DNA of 64,000 nt from Mesorhizobium australicum WSM2073 (GTDB lineage: Bacteria > Pseudomonadota > Alphaproteobacteria > Rhizobiales > Rhizobiaceae), in NCBI RefSeq assembly GCF_000230995.2, contig NC_019973.1, positions 1,240,001 through 1,304,000 on the forward strand, written 5' to 3'. Shown piece by piece: positions 42,680 through 51,745 of the stretch. The notes beneath the pieces were generated by a model. That model saw nothing but the letters and a program-made list of their open reading frames with translations. It was not told the DNA's origin and ran no database searches. The number at the start of each line of letters is the position of its first letter. Positions within the stretch are counted from its first letter, which is position 1. Made by a program: the position numbers and the translations under genes.

Positions 42680-43087
42680 ATGGCTGAAGCTTTCAAGTTC
42701 GAACTGGTTTCCCCGGAACGCCTGCTGGTTTCCGCCGAGGTCGAGTCGGTCGTCATCCCGGGCGCCGAAGGCGAGATGACCGTCATGGCTCATCACGCGC
42801 CGGTCATGACCACGATCAAGCCGGGTGTCGTCACGGTGAAGAGCGCCTCGGGCAGCGAGGAACGCTATGTCGTGTTCGGTGGCTTCGCCGACATCGTCCC
42901 GGCCGGCTGCACGCTGCTGGCGGAATCCGCTGTCGCGGTGAAGGACGTCGACCGCGCCGATCTCGCCCGCCGCATCCAGGAAGCCAGGGAAGATGCTGCC
43001 GACGCCAAGGACGACCAGGCGCGCAGCAAGGCCGAACAATTCCTTAGCCAGCTCACCACGCTGGAAGGCGCGATCCTGCCGGCCTGA
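42680..43087 (+). CDS. atpC: ATP synthase F1 subunit epsilon
   Basis: Inhibitory and coupling subunit, 135 residues. N-terminal beta sandwich MAEAFKFELVSPERLLVSAEVESVVIPGAEGEMTVMAHHAPVMTTIKPGVV, then VVFGGFADIVPAGCTLLAESAV and a C-terminal helical region. Start ATG at 42680, right after the repeat; no strong Shine-Dalgarno is visible, so the repeat may have displaced or weakened the original translation signal. It is the last gene of the operon and is followed by a clear terminator. Confidence 0.95.
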   Translation: MAEAFKFELVSPERLLVSAEVESVVIPGAEGEMTVMAHHAPVMTTIKPGVVTVKSASGSEERYVVFGGFADIVPAGCTLLAESAVAVKDVDRADLARRIQEAREDAADAKDDQARSKAEQFLSQLTTLEGAILPA

Positions 43088-43111
43088 AACGCGTCGCGGG
43101 ACAACGGATTG

Positions 43112-43137
43112 AAAGCGGGGCATTGCCCCGCTTTTTT
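43112..43137 (+). terminator. Intrinsic terminator of the atp operon
   Basis: AAAGCGGGGC-ATT-GCCCCGCTTT followed by TTTATTT, 25 bp after the atpC stop. Perfect 10-bp stem and T-tract. Confidence 0.93.
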
Positions 43138-43198
43138 ATTTGTCGGGACATTATGGCGTGAGAGTTGATGTGGCGGCGGTGCCGGAGTTGCGCGACAT

Positions 43199-43232
43199 CG
43201 GCAGGACAGAGGGGGCGCTGCCCCGGCGACAT
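43199..43232. repeat. Partial copy of the long inverted-repeat family
   Basis: CGGCAGGACAGAGGGGGCGC, then TGCCCCGGCGACAT, matches the left arm end and adjoining centre of the element at 21191-21373 (around 21222-21256). The second arm is missing. Located between the atp terminator and the 3' end of the fructuronate reductase gene. Confidence 0.6.
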
Positions 43233-43254
43233 CAAGTTCCGTACCGCTCGCGCC

Positions 43255-44778
43255 TTACTGTCCTTCGGCTTCTATGCCGAGCGCGGCGAAGGCCAGCGTC
43301 GGGCCGTCTCGTCGCAGGTGGACGAGATGGACGGCCACGAGTTCGATCAGCGTCTGGCGCTCGGCGTGATCCCGGGCGAAGCCGGCCATGTCAAACACCG
43401 CCGTCACGGTTTCGTTCGCCGGCAGCTGCTGGTCCAAAAGCGCGGTCATCGGCGCATCGAGCGGATCGGTGAAATGGCCTTCCGGCAACGTCTTTCCGCG
43501 CGCCGCGCAGGCGGCGATCCAGGCAGCCACCACCAGCGTGAGATGGACCAGCTCGGTGCCGGCTTCGAGGCACTCGACAGCCGAGGCGATAATGCGCTGC
43601 GGCAGTTTCTGGCTGCCGTCATTGGCGATCTGCGCCGTACGGTGGGCAAGTGCCGTGTTCGAAAAACGCTCGGCAAGCTCGGCCGTATAGGCTGATGGGT
43701 CGAGGCCGGCGTCGTCCGGCAATGTTGTTATGGCCTCTTGCCATAGCGCGTCGACGAACCGCCGGATCGCCGGATCGGCGAAGGCACTGTCGACCGTCGC
43801 GTGGCCGCAGAGCAGGCCGAGATAGGCGATGCCCGAATGCGCGCCGTTGAGCAGCCTCAGCTTCATGTCCTCGAAGGGAGCGACATCCCCAACCATGGTG
43901 ACGCCGAATTTTTCCCAGGTAGGACGGCCCATGGGGAAATCGTCCTCGATCACCCACTGGCGGAAGGGTTCCGTCATCACGGGCCAGGCGTCCTCAATAC
44001 CAAGTTCGCCCGCTATCCGCGCCCTGTCGGCGTCGGTCGTGGCTGGCACAATGCGGTCGACCATGCTTGAGGGAAATGCGACGTGACTGGCGATGTGGTC
44101 GGCCATTCCGGCATTGCCCGCCGAACTGGCACTTGCATCGCGCAGCGTGGCGAATTCGATCAGCAGCCGGTGCAAGGTGGCGCCGTTGGCCGGCAGGTTA
44201 TCGCAACAAAGCACGGTAAAGGGCGGGGTGCCAGCGCCCCGCCTCCGGGCGAGCGCTTCGGTCAGAAAACCATGCGCCGTCTTCGGTGTTCGCGGATTGG
44301 CCAGGTCGTGGACGATGTCGGCATGCGCTGCGTCCAATCCGCCGCCGGCCGCCCGCAAATAGGCTTTCTCGGTGATCGTCAGCGTCACGATGCGGGTACG
44401 CGGATCGGCCAGCACCGCCAGCACCGCTTCCGGGTCTTCCGGCGCCACCAGCAGCGAGCCGATCGAGCCGATGACATGCAGCTTCTCGCCGCCGCTGCCG
44501 CGCACAGCCAAGGTGTAGAGCCCGTCCTGCGGCGCCAGCGCGTCGCGCGTTTCCGCGCTGCGCAGCGACACGCCTGATATGCCCCAGTCCGTTTCTCCGG
44601 CCGCCAGGCATTCATCGATATAAGCGGCCTGGTGGGCGCGGTGAAAGGCGCCGACGCCCAGATGCACGATGCCCGGCGTGATTGCGCCACGATCATATCG
44701 AGGCGCGGCGACCTCGGCCGGCAATGCCTGCGCCATGCGGTTGGAAAGGCGGCGGTCTGTCATCGGTTCGGCACTCAT
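43255..44778 (-). CDS. uxuB: Mannitol dehydrogenase family protein, probable fructuronate reductase
   Basis: NAD-dependent polyol/uronate reductase of the long-chain mannitol dehydrogenase family, 507 residues. The Rossmann motif is GIVHLGVGAFHRAHQAAYIDE near residue 40; the catalytic region contains FPSSMVDRIVPAT and KLRLLNGAHSGIAYLGLLCG. The family includes mannitol dehydrogenase, tagaturonate and fructuronate reductases. Divergence from uxaC points to fructuronate reductase (fructuronate to mannonate), but this is context-based. Start: ATG at 44778 is chosen; 44763 (MTDRRLSN) is equally plausible, and neither has a strong Shine-Dalgarno. A GntR-type operator candidate lies in the shared promoter region. 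Confidence 0.8.
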   Translation of the reverse strand: MSAEPMTDRRLSNRMAQALPAEVAAPRYDRGAITPGIVHLGVGAFHRAHQAAYIDECLAAGETDWGISGVSLRSAETRDALAPQDGLYTLAVRGSGGEKLHVIGSIGSLLVAPEDPEAVLAVLADPRTRIVTLTITEKAYLRAAGGGLDAAHADIVHDLANPRTPKTAHGFLTEALARRRGAGTPPFTVLCCDNLPANGATLHRLLIEFATLRDASASSAGNAGMADHIASHVAFPSSMVDRIVPATTDADRARIAGELGIEDAWPVMTEPFRQWVIEDDFPMGRPTWEKFGVTMVGDVAPFEDMKLRLLNGAHSGIAYLGLLCGHATVDSAFADPAIRRFVDALWQEAITTLPDDAGLDPSAYTAELAERFSNTALAHRTAQIANDGSQKLPQRIIASAVECLEAGTELVHLTLVVAAWIAACAARGKTLPEGHFTDPLDAPMTALLDQQLPANETVTAVFDMAGFARDHAERQTLIELVAVHLVHLRRDGPTLAFAALGIEAEGQ

Positions 44779-44848
44779 CTCGTGGAACGATTTGCGGGGT
44801 AACACTGACGGCGTCCGCCGACAATGCTCAGCTTTGCCTAGGAGTCAT

Positions 44849-44873
44849 CATACAACAATCCGATTTTTGTATG
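44849..44873. promoter_or_regulatory. Candidate operator of the uronate GntR regulator
   Basis: Perfect inverted repeat CATACAA-N11-TTGTATG between the divergent uxuB and uxaC genes. A consensus -35 box TTGACA starts one base after it (44874-44879) in the uxaC direction, with a weak -10 region. FadR-type regulators commonly bind such repeats over promoters of uronate genes. Assignment to the gene at 49327 is inference. Confidence 0.55.
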
Positions 44874-44920
44874 TTGACATTATTTCTGACCGATACTACC
44901 CATGGAGCCGGAGGATGGCC

Positions 44921-46327
44921 GTGGCACTGACCAATGCGGATTTGCTGTTTTCAGCCGAGGCGCGTCAGCTGTCGATTGCCCGCGCCCTCTACGCCGGCAT
45001 CAAGGACCTGCCCATCATCAGCCCGCACGGCCATACCGACCCGCGCTGGTATGCGCTGAACGAGCCGTTCCCCGATCCCGCGCAACTGCTCATCGTGCCG
45101 GACCACTATATTTTTCGCATGCTGTTCAGCCAGGGCGTGCGGCTGGAGGCTCTCGGCGTGCCGACCCTCGATGGTGAGCCCGTCGAGACCGACGGCAGGG
45201 CGATCTGGCGGTTGTTCGCCGAACACTATTACCTCTTTCGTGGCACGCCGACCCGATTGTGGTTCGACCATGTCCTTGCGCATCTGTTCGGCATCGAAGA
45301 GCCGTTGAGCGCCGCGACCGCCGACCGCCATTACGATACGATCGCAACGCTGCTGCAGTGGGAGAACTTCCGCCCTCGCGCGCTGTTCGAGCGCTTCAAC
45401 ATCGAGGTCATCGCGACGACCGAAGGCGCGCTCGACGATCTCAAATGGCACCAGATGATCCGCGACAGCGGCTGGGAGGGCCGTGTCGTCACCGCCTATC
45501 GGCCGGACGCCGTCGTCGATCCCGATTTTGAAGGCTTTTCGGCCAATCTCGATCGGCTCGGCGAGATCACCGGCTGCAACACCGGGACCTGGGCCGGTTA
45601 TCTCGACGCACATCGCCAGCGGCGCGCCTTCTTCAAGAGCTTCGGCGCGACTTCGTCGGATCACGGGCATCCGACGGCGGAGACCGCCAATCTTTCCAAC
45701 GCGGCGGCGCAGGAGCTGTTCAACCGGGTCCGCGCCGGCTCGCAGGATGAGCGCGAGCGAAAATTGTTTCGCGCGCAGATGCTGACCGAGATGGCCAAGA
45801 TGAGCCGGGACGACGGGCTGGTCATGCAGATCCATCCCGGCTCCATGCGCAATCATTCGGCTTCCGCTTTCCAGAAATTCGGCAGGGACAAGGGTTTCGA
45901 TATCCCGACCCGGACCGACTATGTCACGGCATTGAAGCCATTACTGGACTGCGTCGGGCTGGAGCGCGACCTGACCGTCATCCTGTTCACGCTGGATGAA
46001 ACCAGCTACGCGCGCGAACTGGCGCCGTTGGCCGGCGTCTATCCGGCGCTGAAGCTCGGGCCGGCCTGGTGGTTCCACGACAGCCCGGAAGGCATGCGCC
46101 GGTTCCGCGAGATGACCACCGAGACCGCCGGCTTCTACAACACGGTCGGCTTCAACGACGACACGCGCGCCTTTCCGTCGATACCGGCCCGCCACGACGT
46201 GGCGCGGCGGGTCGACTGTGCGTTCCTGGCGCGTCTCGTCGCCGAGCACAGGCTGCGTGAGGACGAGGCGCATGAACTCGCGAAGGAGCTTGCCTACACG
46301 CTTGCCAAGAATGCGTACCGGCTCTGA
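44921..46327 (+). CDS. uxaC: Glucuronate isomerase
   Basis: Isomerises D-glucuronate to D-fructuronate (and galacturonate to tagaturonate), first step of uronate catabolism. 468 residues in the amidohydrolase-like fold. The metal-binding HGHTDPRWY near the N-terminus (SPHGHTDPRW) is typical, with ATTEGALDDLKWHQMI and MQIHPGSMRNH later and GPAWWFHDSPEGMRRFREM near the end. Start: I prefer the GTG at 44921, because the GGAGG at 44910-44914 is six bases before it but touches the in-frame ATG at 44915. First gene of a rightward unit: uxaC, TRAP genes, gntR, kduI, kduD, cupin. Confidence 0.93.
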   Translation: MALTNADLLFSAEARQLSIARALYAGIKDLPIISPHGHTDPRWYALNEPFPDPAQLLIVPDHYIFRMLFSQGVRLEALGVPTLDGEPVETDGRAIWRLFAEHYYLFRGTPTRLWFDHVLAHLFGIEEPLSAATADRHYDTIATLLQWENFRPRALFERFNIEVIATTEGALDDLKWHQMIRDSGWEGRVVTAYRPDAVVDPDFEGFSANLDRLGEITGCNTGTWAGYLDAHRQRRAFFKSFGATSSDHGHPTAETANLSNAAAQELFNRVRAGSQDERERKLFRAQMLTEMAKMSRDDGLVMQIHPGSMRNHSASAFQKFGRDKGFDIPTRTDYVTALKPLLDCVGLERDLTVILFTLDETSYARELAPLAGVYPALKLGPAWWFHDSPEGMRRFREMTTETAGFYNTVGFNDDTRAFPSIPARHDVARRVDCAFLARLVAEHRLREDEAHELAKELAYTLAKNAYRL

Positions 46328-46360
46328 GCCGGGCGTTTCGATTTTCAAAGGGAGGAAGTC

Positions 46361-47341
46361 ATGTTGCATTTTTCGAAATTGACGGCGGCGGCGACATTCG
46401 CCATCGGTTCGCTGCTGATCGGCGCTGCCAACGCCGAAACCGTGCTGCGATCCTCGGATACCCATCCGGACGGCTACCCGACCGTCGAGGCGGTCAAGTA
46501 CATGGGCGACCTGATCAAGCAGCGCACCGCCGGCCGCTATTCGATCGAGGTCTATCACTCGGCGCAGCTCGGCGAGGAGAAGGACACGATCGAGCAGACC
46601 CAGGCCGGCGTCATCGACCTCGACCGTGTCTCGATGGGACCGTTCAACGGCATCGTGCCGGAGACCGCCGTGCCGTCGCTGCCCTACATGTTCCGCTCCG
46701 TCGAGCACATGCGCCACGTCATGGACGGCGCTGTCGGCGACCAGATCCTGAAGGCGTTCGAGGCGCATGATCTCGTCGGCCTCGCCTTCTACGATTCCGG
46801 TGCTCGGTCCTTCTACAACACCAAGAAGGACATTACCTCGATGGCGGACATGAAAGGCATGAAGTTCCGCGTCATCCAGTCCGATGTGTTCGTCGACATG
46901 GTCAACGCGCTTGGCGCCAACGCCACGCCGATGGCCTATGGCGAAGTCTATTCGGCGCTGCAGACCGGCGTCATCGACGGCGCCGAAAACAACTGGCCGA
47001 GCTTCGAATCCGCCAAGCACTACGAAGTGGCCAAGCATTACACGATGGACGAACACCAGATCGTGCCGGAAGTGCTGGTCATGTCGAAGGCAAGCTGGGA
47101 CAAGCTCTCGCCGGAAGACCAGGCGATCGTGCGCCAGGCAGCCAAGGACAGCGTCGTCAAGATGCGCGAACTGTGGGACGCGCAGGAGAAGAAGTCGCGC
47201 GGCCTCGTCGAGGCCGCCGGCGTTAAGGTCAGCGAGATCGACAAGCAGCCGCTAATCGAGGCGATGAAGCCTGTTTACGACAAGTACTTGTCGACGCCCG
47301 AACTGAAGGACCTGGCCGCCCGCATACAGGCCGAGAAATGA
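46361..47341 (+). CDS. TRAP transporter substrate-binding protein (DctP type)
   Basis: Periplasmic binding protein of 326 residues with an N-terminal signal peptide ([20 protein letters not shown], cleavage after ANA). The mature part starts [24 protein letters not shown], and the DctP family signature is [23 protein letters not shown]. Ribosome-binding site GGGAGGA lies six bases upstream of ATG 46361. It is next to its permeases. The cluster context predicts a uronate ligand, probably glucuronate or galacturonate or a related unsaturated uronate. Confidence 0.92.
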   Translation: MLHFSKLTAAATFAIGSLLIGAANAETVLRSSDTHPDGYPTVEAVKYMGDLIKQRTAGRYSIEVYHSAQLGEEKDTIEQTQAGVIDLDRVSMGPFNGIVPETAVPSLPYMFRSVEHMRHVMDGAVGDQILKAFEAHDLVGLAFYDSGARSFYNTKKDITSMADMKGMKFRVIQSDVFVDMVNALGANATPMAYGEVYSALQTGVIDGAENNWPSFESAKHYEVAKHYTMDEHQIVPEVLVMSKASWDKLSPEDQAIVRQAAKDSVVKMRELWDAQEKKSRGLVEAAGVKVSEIDKQPLIEAMKPVYDKYLSTPELKDLAARIQAEK

Positions 47342-47928
47342 ACGGCAGGGGCAATGGATCGAGCAGCGCGGAGGCCCCCGCGCTGCCTTCGGACGCGTCC
47401 GCCATGCGAGGATTCTGGCTGGGTGCGGAGCGGGTCCTGTCAGGGCTTGCCAGGCTGGCGCTTTGGATCAGCGGCGCCGGCCTGACACTGATGACGATCA
47501 TCATCTTCTGGCAGGTCTTCTCGCGCTATGTGTTGAACCGTTCGCCGAGCTGGACGGAATCCTTCTCGGTTCTGCTGATGGGCTGGTTCATTTTTCTCGG
47601 CGCCGCCGTCGGCGTGCGCGAACGCACCCATCTTGGCTTCGACGTGCTGCTCTATGTCCTGCCTGTTTCGGCCAAGGCGGTACTGCGCAGCATTTCCGAC
47701 CTTGTCGTGCTGGCCTTCGGCGCCGGCATGATCGTCTATGGCGTGCAATTGGCCAGGCTGACCTGGAACACGGTCATGCCGTCACTTGCCCTGCCGGGCG
47801 GCGTCAGCTTCCTGCCGGTCATCCTGGGTGGGGCGCTGGTCTGTCTGTTTTCGCTGGAACGGCTGGCCGGGCGCTTTGCCGGCCTGCCCGTCGACGCCGA
47901 CATCCATGCAACCGGCGAGGAGCCCTGA
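47338..47928 (+). CDS. TRAP transporter small permease (DctQ type)
   Basis: 196-residue inner-membrane protein with about four helices: [65 protein letters not shown] and [16 protein letters not shown]. The [21 protein letters not shown] block is the DctQ signature. The start overlaps the dctP stop by four bases (ATGA), indicating coupled translation. It partners with the large permease 3 bp downstream. Confidence 0.92.
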   Translation: MNGRGNGSSSAEAPALPSDASAMRGFWLGAERVLSGLARLALWISGAGLTLMTIIIFWQVFSRYVLNRSPSWTESFSVLLMGWFIFLGAAVGVRERTHLGFDVLLYVLPVSAKAVLRSISDLVVLAFGAGMIVYGVQLARLTWNTVMPSLALPGGVSFLPVILGGALVCLFSLERLAGRFAGLPVDADIHATGEEP

Positions 47929-47931
47929 ACC

Positions 47932-49212
47932 ATGGCCCTGATCGTCCTCTTCGGCACCTTCGTGTTCCTGCTGGTCATCGGCACGCCGATCGCCTTCTGT
48001 CTCGGCGTCGCCAGCTTTGCCACGATCCTCACGCTTGGCTTGCCGCCGGTCGTCGTGTTCCAGCGGCTGAATTCCGGCGTCGCCGTGTTTTCGCTGATGG
48101 CCATCCCGTTCTTCATCTTCGCCGGCGACCTGATGGTGCGCGGCGGCATCGCCGCGCGGCTCGTCGCGCTGGCAGGCTCCCTGGTCGGTCATTTGCGCGG
48201 CGGCCTGGGGCAGGTCAACATCGCGGCGTCGACCATGTTCGGTGGCATCTCCGGCTCGGCGGTGGCGGATGCGTCGGCGGTCGGCGGGCTGATGATTCCG
48301 CAGATGAAGGCGCGCGGCTACGGCGTCGACTATGCCGTCAACATCACCTCGGTCGGGGCCATCATCGCGCTTCTCATTCCACCGTCCCACAACATGATCA
48401 TCTATTCGATCTCCGCCGGCGGCCGTATCTCGATCGCCGACCTGTTCACGGCTGGCGTGCTGCCGGGTCTGCTGCTGGCGCTTTCGCTGATGATAACGGC
48501 CTATTGGGTCGCCAGCCGCCGGGGATATCCGACGGAGCCCTTCGCCGGCTTCGGCCGGGCCTTGCAGCTGCTTGTCGCCGCCATTCCCGGGCTCATCCTG
48601 ATCGCCATCATCTTCGGCGGCGTCAGGTCCGGTGTCTTCACCGCGACCGAGAGCTCCTGCATCGCCATCGTCTACGCCTTCCTGGTGACGCTGATCATCT
48701 ACCGCTCGATGAGCTGGGGCGACTTCGTCGCGGCGACGACGGCGTCGGTGCGCACCACGGCCATGGTGCTGATGATCATCGGCTGCGCGGCGGCCTTCGG
48801 CTGGTTGCTCGCCTATCTCAGGGTGCCGGCGGCACTGGTCGCCTTTCTGCAGTCGGTGTCCGACAACAAGCTGGTGATCCTGCTGCTGATCAACGTCGTC
48901 CTGCTCATTCTCGGCACCTTCATGGACATGTCGCCGCTGATCATCATCACGACGCCGATCTTCCTGCCTGTCGTCATGGCCTATGGGGTCGATCCCGTGC
49001 ATTTCGGCGTGATCCTCATCCTCAATCTCGGCATCGGGCTTTGCACGCCACCGGTCGGCGCTGTTCTGTTCGTCAGCTGCGCCATCGGGCGAATTCCGAT
49101 CTGGACCGCGATGCGCTCGATCTGGCCATTCTACGGCGCCGCCTTCGCCGTGCTGATGCTTGTCACCTACGTGCCGGAAATCTCATTGTGGCTACCGGGA
49201 CTGTTTCATTAG
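47932..49212 (+). CDS. TRAP transporter large permease (DctM type)
   Basis: 426-residue polytopic permease with about 12 hydrophobic segments. The signature blocks GGISGSAVADASAVGGLMIPQMKARGY and IPPSHNMIIYSI are those of DctM proteins. It completes a tripartite Na+- or H+-coupled uptake system. The start lies 3 bp after the dctQ stop. Its TAG stop codon is the first triplet of a 105-bp repeat, which reaches into the gntR ribosome-binding site. Confidence 0.93.
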   Translation: MALIVLFGTFVFLLVIGTPIAFCLGVASFATILTLGLPPVVVFQRLNSGVAVFSLMAIPFFIFAGDLMVRGGIAARLVALAGSLVGHLRGGLGQVNIAASTMFGGISGSAVADASAVGGLMIPQMKARGYGVDYAVNITSVGAIIALLIPPSHNMIIYSISAGGRISIADLFTAGVLPGLLLALSLMITAYWVASRRGYPTEPFAGFGRALQLLVAAIPGLILIAIIFGGVRSGVFTATESSCIAIVYAFLVTLIIYRSMSWGDFVAATTASVRTTAMVLMIIGCAAAFGWLLAYLRVPAALVAFLQSVSDNKLVILLLINVVLLILGTFMDMSPLIIITTPIFLPVVMAYGVDPVHFGVILILNLGIGLCTPPVGAVLFVSCAIGRIPIWTAMRSIWPFYGAAFAVLMLVTYVPEISLWLPGLFH

Positions 49213-49314
49213 AGCGGTTCGGCGATCGTTAGAATCGTTGAACCGCTCTAACTCTTTGTGTTTACGCAATTCCAGGCGGAAAGCCGCTACGCACTTTTCG
49301 TGGAATTGCACTAG
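49210..49314. repeat. 105-bp intergenic repeat, copy B
   Basis: Two consecutive hairpins: TAGAGCGGTTC (49210-49220) with GAACCGCTCTA (49240-49250), and GCAATTCCA (49266-49274) with TGGAATTGC (49301-49309), the latter enclosing a GCGG/CCGC inner stem. It aligns with copy A at 9834-9937. The left end is the stop codon of dctM. The right end ACTAG contributes the first base of the AGGAGG ribosome-binding site of gntR. Confidence 0.85.
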
Positions 49315-49326
49315 GAGGTCACCGAG

Positions 49327-50100
49327 GTGTCCGATACCGCAAACGACCTCAGGGTCGAGAGAAAACCCAAGCTGTCGGAAACCGTCGTGGGGGCGATCCG
49401 CAAGCAGTTGCAGGCGGGCGAGATCCCGCCCGGCCACAAGCTGCCGACCGAGGGCCAGCTGACCGAAACCTTCGGCGTCAGCCGAACCGTCATCCGCGAG
49501 GCGCTGGCCAAGCTTGCCGCCGACGGTCTGGTCGAGCCGCGGCAGGGCGCCGGGGTGTTCGTAACAGAGCATATTTCGACCATGTTCGGGGCGCTCGCCG
49601 CCGACATGGGAGCCAAGGATTCGGTCGCGCTCAACGTGCTCGAGGTGCGGCTGGCGATCGAGATCGAATCGGCTGGGCTCGCTGCCATCCGTCGCAACGC
49701 CGCGCAGGAGGCGGCGATCCAGGAAGCCTTCTTCGAGTTCGAGCGGCTGCTGCTCGACAGCCAGCCGACCGGTCCGGCCGACCTCGCCTTCCATCGCGCC
49801 ATCGCCAGCGCCACCAATAACCCCTTCTATGTCGAGATGCTCGACGTGCTCGGCCGGCGCGCCATTCCGTGCGACGTGACCTCGCCCTGGTCGACCGAAC
49901 TGGCGCAGTCCGACAGCTACCAGCGCGGGCTGCAGCGCGAGCATCTGGTGATCCTGAACGCGATCACGGCGGGCGATGCCGAAGCCGCGCGCGAGGCGAT
50001 GCGCACCCATCTCGGCGCCAGCCAGCAGCGTTACCGCGAGCGGCTGCAGGCGCGGCAGGCCTACTACGCCAGCTCGGTCAAGGCGGCCGCGGGCGAATGA
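49327..50100 (+). CDS. GntR family (FadR subfamily) transcriptional regulator
   Basis: 257-residue regulator with an N-terminal winged helix (LSETVVGAIRKQLQAGEIPPGHKLPTEGQLTETFGVSRTVIREALAKLAADGLVEPRQGAGVFV, residues about 15-80) and a C-terminal helical FCD effector domain containing DLAFHRAIASATNNPFY. FCD regulators often bind uronates or organic acids and a metal. GTG start at 49327 with AGGAGG at 49313-49318, spacing eight. It probably represses the uronate cluster and acts at the operator at 44849. Confidence 0.9.
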   Translation: MSDTANDLRVERKPKLSETVVGAIRKQLQAGEIPPGHKLPTEGQLTETFGVSRTVIREALAKLAADGLVEPRQGAGVFVTEHISTMFGALAADMGAKDSVALNVLEVRLAIEIESAGLAAIRRNAAQEAAIQEAFFEFERLLLDSQPTGPADLAFHRAIASATNNPFYVEMLDVLGRRAIPCDVTSPWSTELAQSDSYQRGLQREHLVILNAITAGDAEAAREAMRTHLGASQQRYRERLQARQAYYASSVKAAAGE

Positions 50101-50122
50101 TCCACCGAAAGCCAGGACAGAA

Positions 50123-50974
50123 ATGAGCCAGAACCACACCGACTACACATCGCGCTTCGCCATAGACCCGGCGGCCGCCGCCGCCATGGGAACGGATGAG
50201 CTGCGCCATAATTTCCATATCGAGGATCTCTTCCAGCCCGGGCGCATCAGCCTGACCTACACGCACTACGACCGCATGATCGTCGGCGGCGCCGTGCCTG
50301 CGGCAACGGCATTGCCACTGGAAGCGATCAAGCCGACCGGCACCAAGGGGTTTCTCGACCGGCGCGAATTGATCGCCGTCAACATCGGCGGTGCCGGCAC
50401 GATCGAAGCCGGCGGCCAGTCCTTCGACCTGCGGACGCGCGACATGCTCTATCTCGGCATGGGCACCGACACGGTTTCCTTCGCTTCTGCTGATAGGAAC
50501 GACCCCGCCAAGTTCTATCTGCTCAGCGCCCCGGCGCATCAGGCTCATCCCAGCCGGCTGATCCGCCTCGATGACGCCAAGCGCCTCGATCTCGGCAGCA
50601 AGGAGGCCTGCAACGAGCGCTCGATCTTCCAGTTCATCCATGCCGGGGGAACAAAAACCTGCCAGCTCGTCGTCGGCATGACCCAGCTGGCGCCGGGCTC
50701 GATCTGGAACACCATGCCGTGCCATGTGCATGACCGGCGCATGGAGGCCTATCTCTATTTCGACCTGCCCGAGGCGGCCCGCGTCTTCCACTTCATGGGC
50801 GAGCCGGACGAGACACGCCACATCGTCATGCGCAACGAGGAGGCGGTGCTGTCGCCGGGCTGGTCGATCCACTCTGGCGCCGGCACGTCCAACTATGCCT
50901 TCATCTGGGCGATGGCCGGCGACAATGTCGACTACACCGATGTCGATCCGGTGGCGATGGACATGCTGCGGTGA
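50123..50974 (+). CDS. kduI: 5-dehydro-4-deoxy-D-glucuronate isomerase
   Basis: Converts 5-keto-4-deoxyuronate, formed from unsaturated uronides after pectin or glycosaminoglycan lyase action, to 2,5-diketo-3-deoxygluconate. 283 residues in the cupin-like fold. The metal ligands H201, H203, E208 (in CHVHDRRMEAYLYF) and H250 (in WSIHSGAG) are all present. The central block RRELIAVNIGGAGTIEAGGQ is typical. Start ATG at 50123, 22 bp after the gntR stop. Stop overlaps the kduD GTG by four bases. Confidence 0.95.
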   Translation: MSQNHTDYTSRFAIDPAAAAAMGTDELRHNFHIEDLFQPGRISLTYTHYDRMIVGGAVPAATALPLEAIKPTGTKGFLDRRELIAVNIGGAGTIEAGGQSFDLRTRDMLYLGMGTDTVSFASADRNDPAKFYLLSAPAHQAHPSRLIRLDDAKRLDLGSKEACNERSIFQFIHAGGTKTCQLVVGMTQLAPGSIWNTMPCHVHDRRMEAYLYFDLPEAARVFHFMGEPDETRHIVMRNEEAVLSPGWSIHSGAGTSNYAFIWAMAGDNVDYTDVDPVAMDMLR

Positions 50975-51735
50975 GCGACCTCTCCGCCTTCAGCCTGGCC
51001 GGCAAGCACATCCTGGTGACCGGCGCCAACACCGGCATCGGCCAAGGCATTGCCATCTCGGTCGCGCGCGCCGGTGGCGCCGTGATCGGCGTCGGCCGCT
51101 CATCGATGGACGACACCGCGAGCAAGGTCGGCGCGGTGGGCGGCCAATTCGAGGCGGTGAGCATCGATCTTGCCGACACGGCAGCAGTCGGACCGATGCT
51201 GGACCGCGTCTGGGATCAAAACGGTCCGATCGACGGGCTGGTCAACAATGCCGGCATCATCCGGCGCGCCGATGCCGTCGATCTCGGCGAAGCCGACTGG
51301 GACGACGTGATCGACGTCAATTTGAAGTCCGTCTTCCTGCTGTGTCAGTCCTTTGCGCGGCGCCTCCTTGCCGGTGGACGCCAGGGCAAGATCGTCAACA
51401 TCGCCTCGGTGCTGAGTTTCCAGGGCGGCATCCGCGTCGCGTCCTACACGGCGTCCAAGCATGGCGTGCTCGGCATCACCAGGCTGCTCGCCTGCGAGTG
51501 GGGGGCGAAGGGCATCAACGTCAATGGCATAGCGCCGGGCTATATCGACACCAACAACACGCAGGCGCTGCGCGCCGATCCCGACCGCAGCGCGGCCATC
51601 CTCGGGCGCATTCCCGCCGGCCGCTGGGGCGAGCCCGGAGACATTGGCGATGCCGCCGTCTTCCTGCTGGCGCCGGCCTCGAACTACATGCATGGCGCGG
51701 TGGTGCCGGTGGATGGGGGATGGCTGGCGCGATGA
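50971..51735 (+). CDS. kduD: 2-dehydro-3-deoxy-D-gluconate 5-dehydrogenase
   Basis: Reduces 2,5-diketo-3-deoxygluconate to KDG. 254-residue short-chain dehydrogenase: cofactor motif TGANTGIGQGI near residue 14, NNAGI motif LVNNAGIIRR, catalytic serine region IASVLSFQGG and Y-x-x-x-K in ASYTASKHG. N-x-x-G-I-A-P-G-Y block INVNGIAPGYIDTNNT is characteristic of KduD. GTG start overlaps the kduI stop (GTGA). The cupin gene follows 10 bp later. Confidence 0.93.
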   Translation: MSDLSAFSLAGKHILVTGANTGIGQGIAISVARAGGAVIGVGRSSMDDTASKVGAVGGQFEAVSIDLADTAAVGPMLDRVWDQNGPIDGLVNNAGIIRRADAVDLGEADWDDVIDVNLKSVFLLCQSFARRLLAGGRQGKIVNIASVLSFQGGIRVASYTASKHGVLGITRLLACEWGAKGINVNGIAPGYIDTNNTQALRADPDRSAAILGRIPAGRWGEPGDIGDAAVFLLAPASNYMHGAVVPVDGGWLAR

Positions 51736-51745
51736 GGAGAAGACG

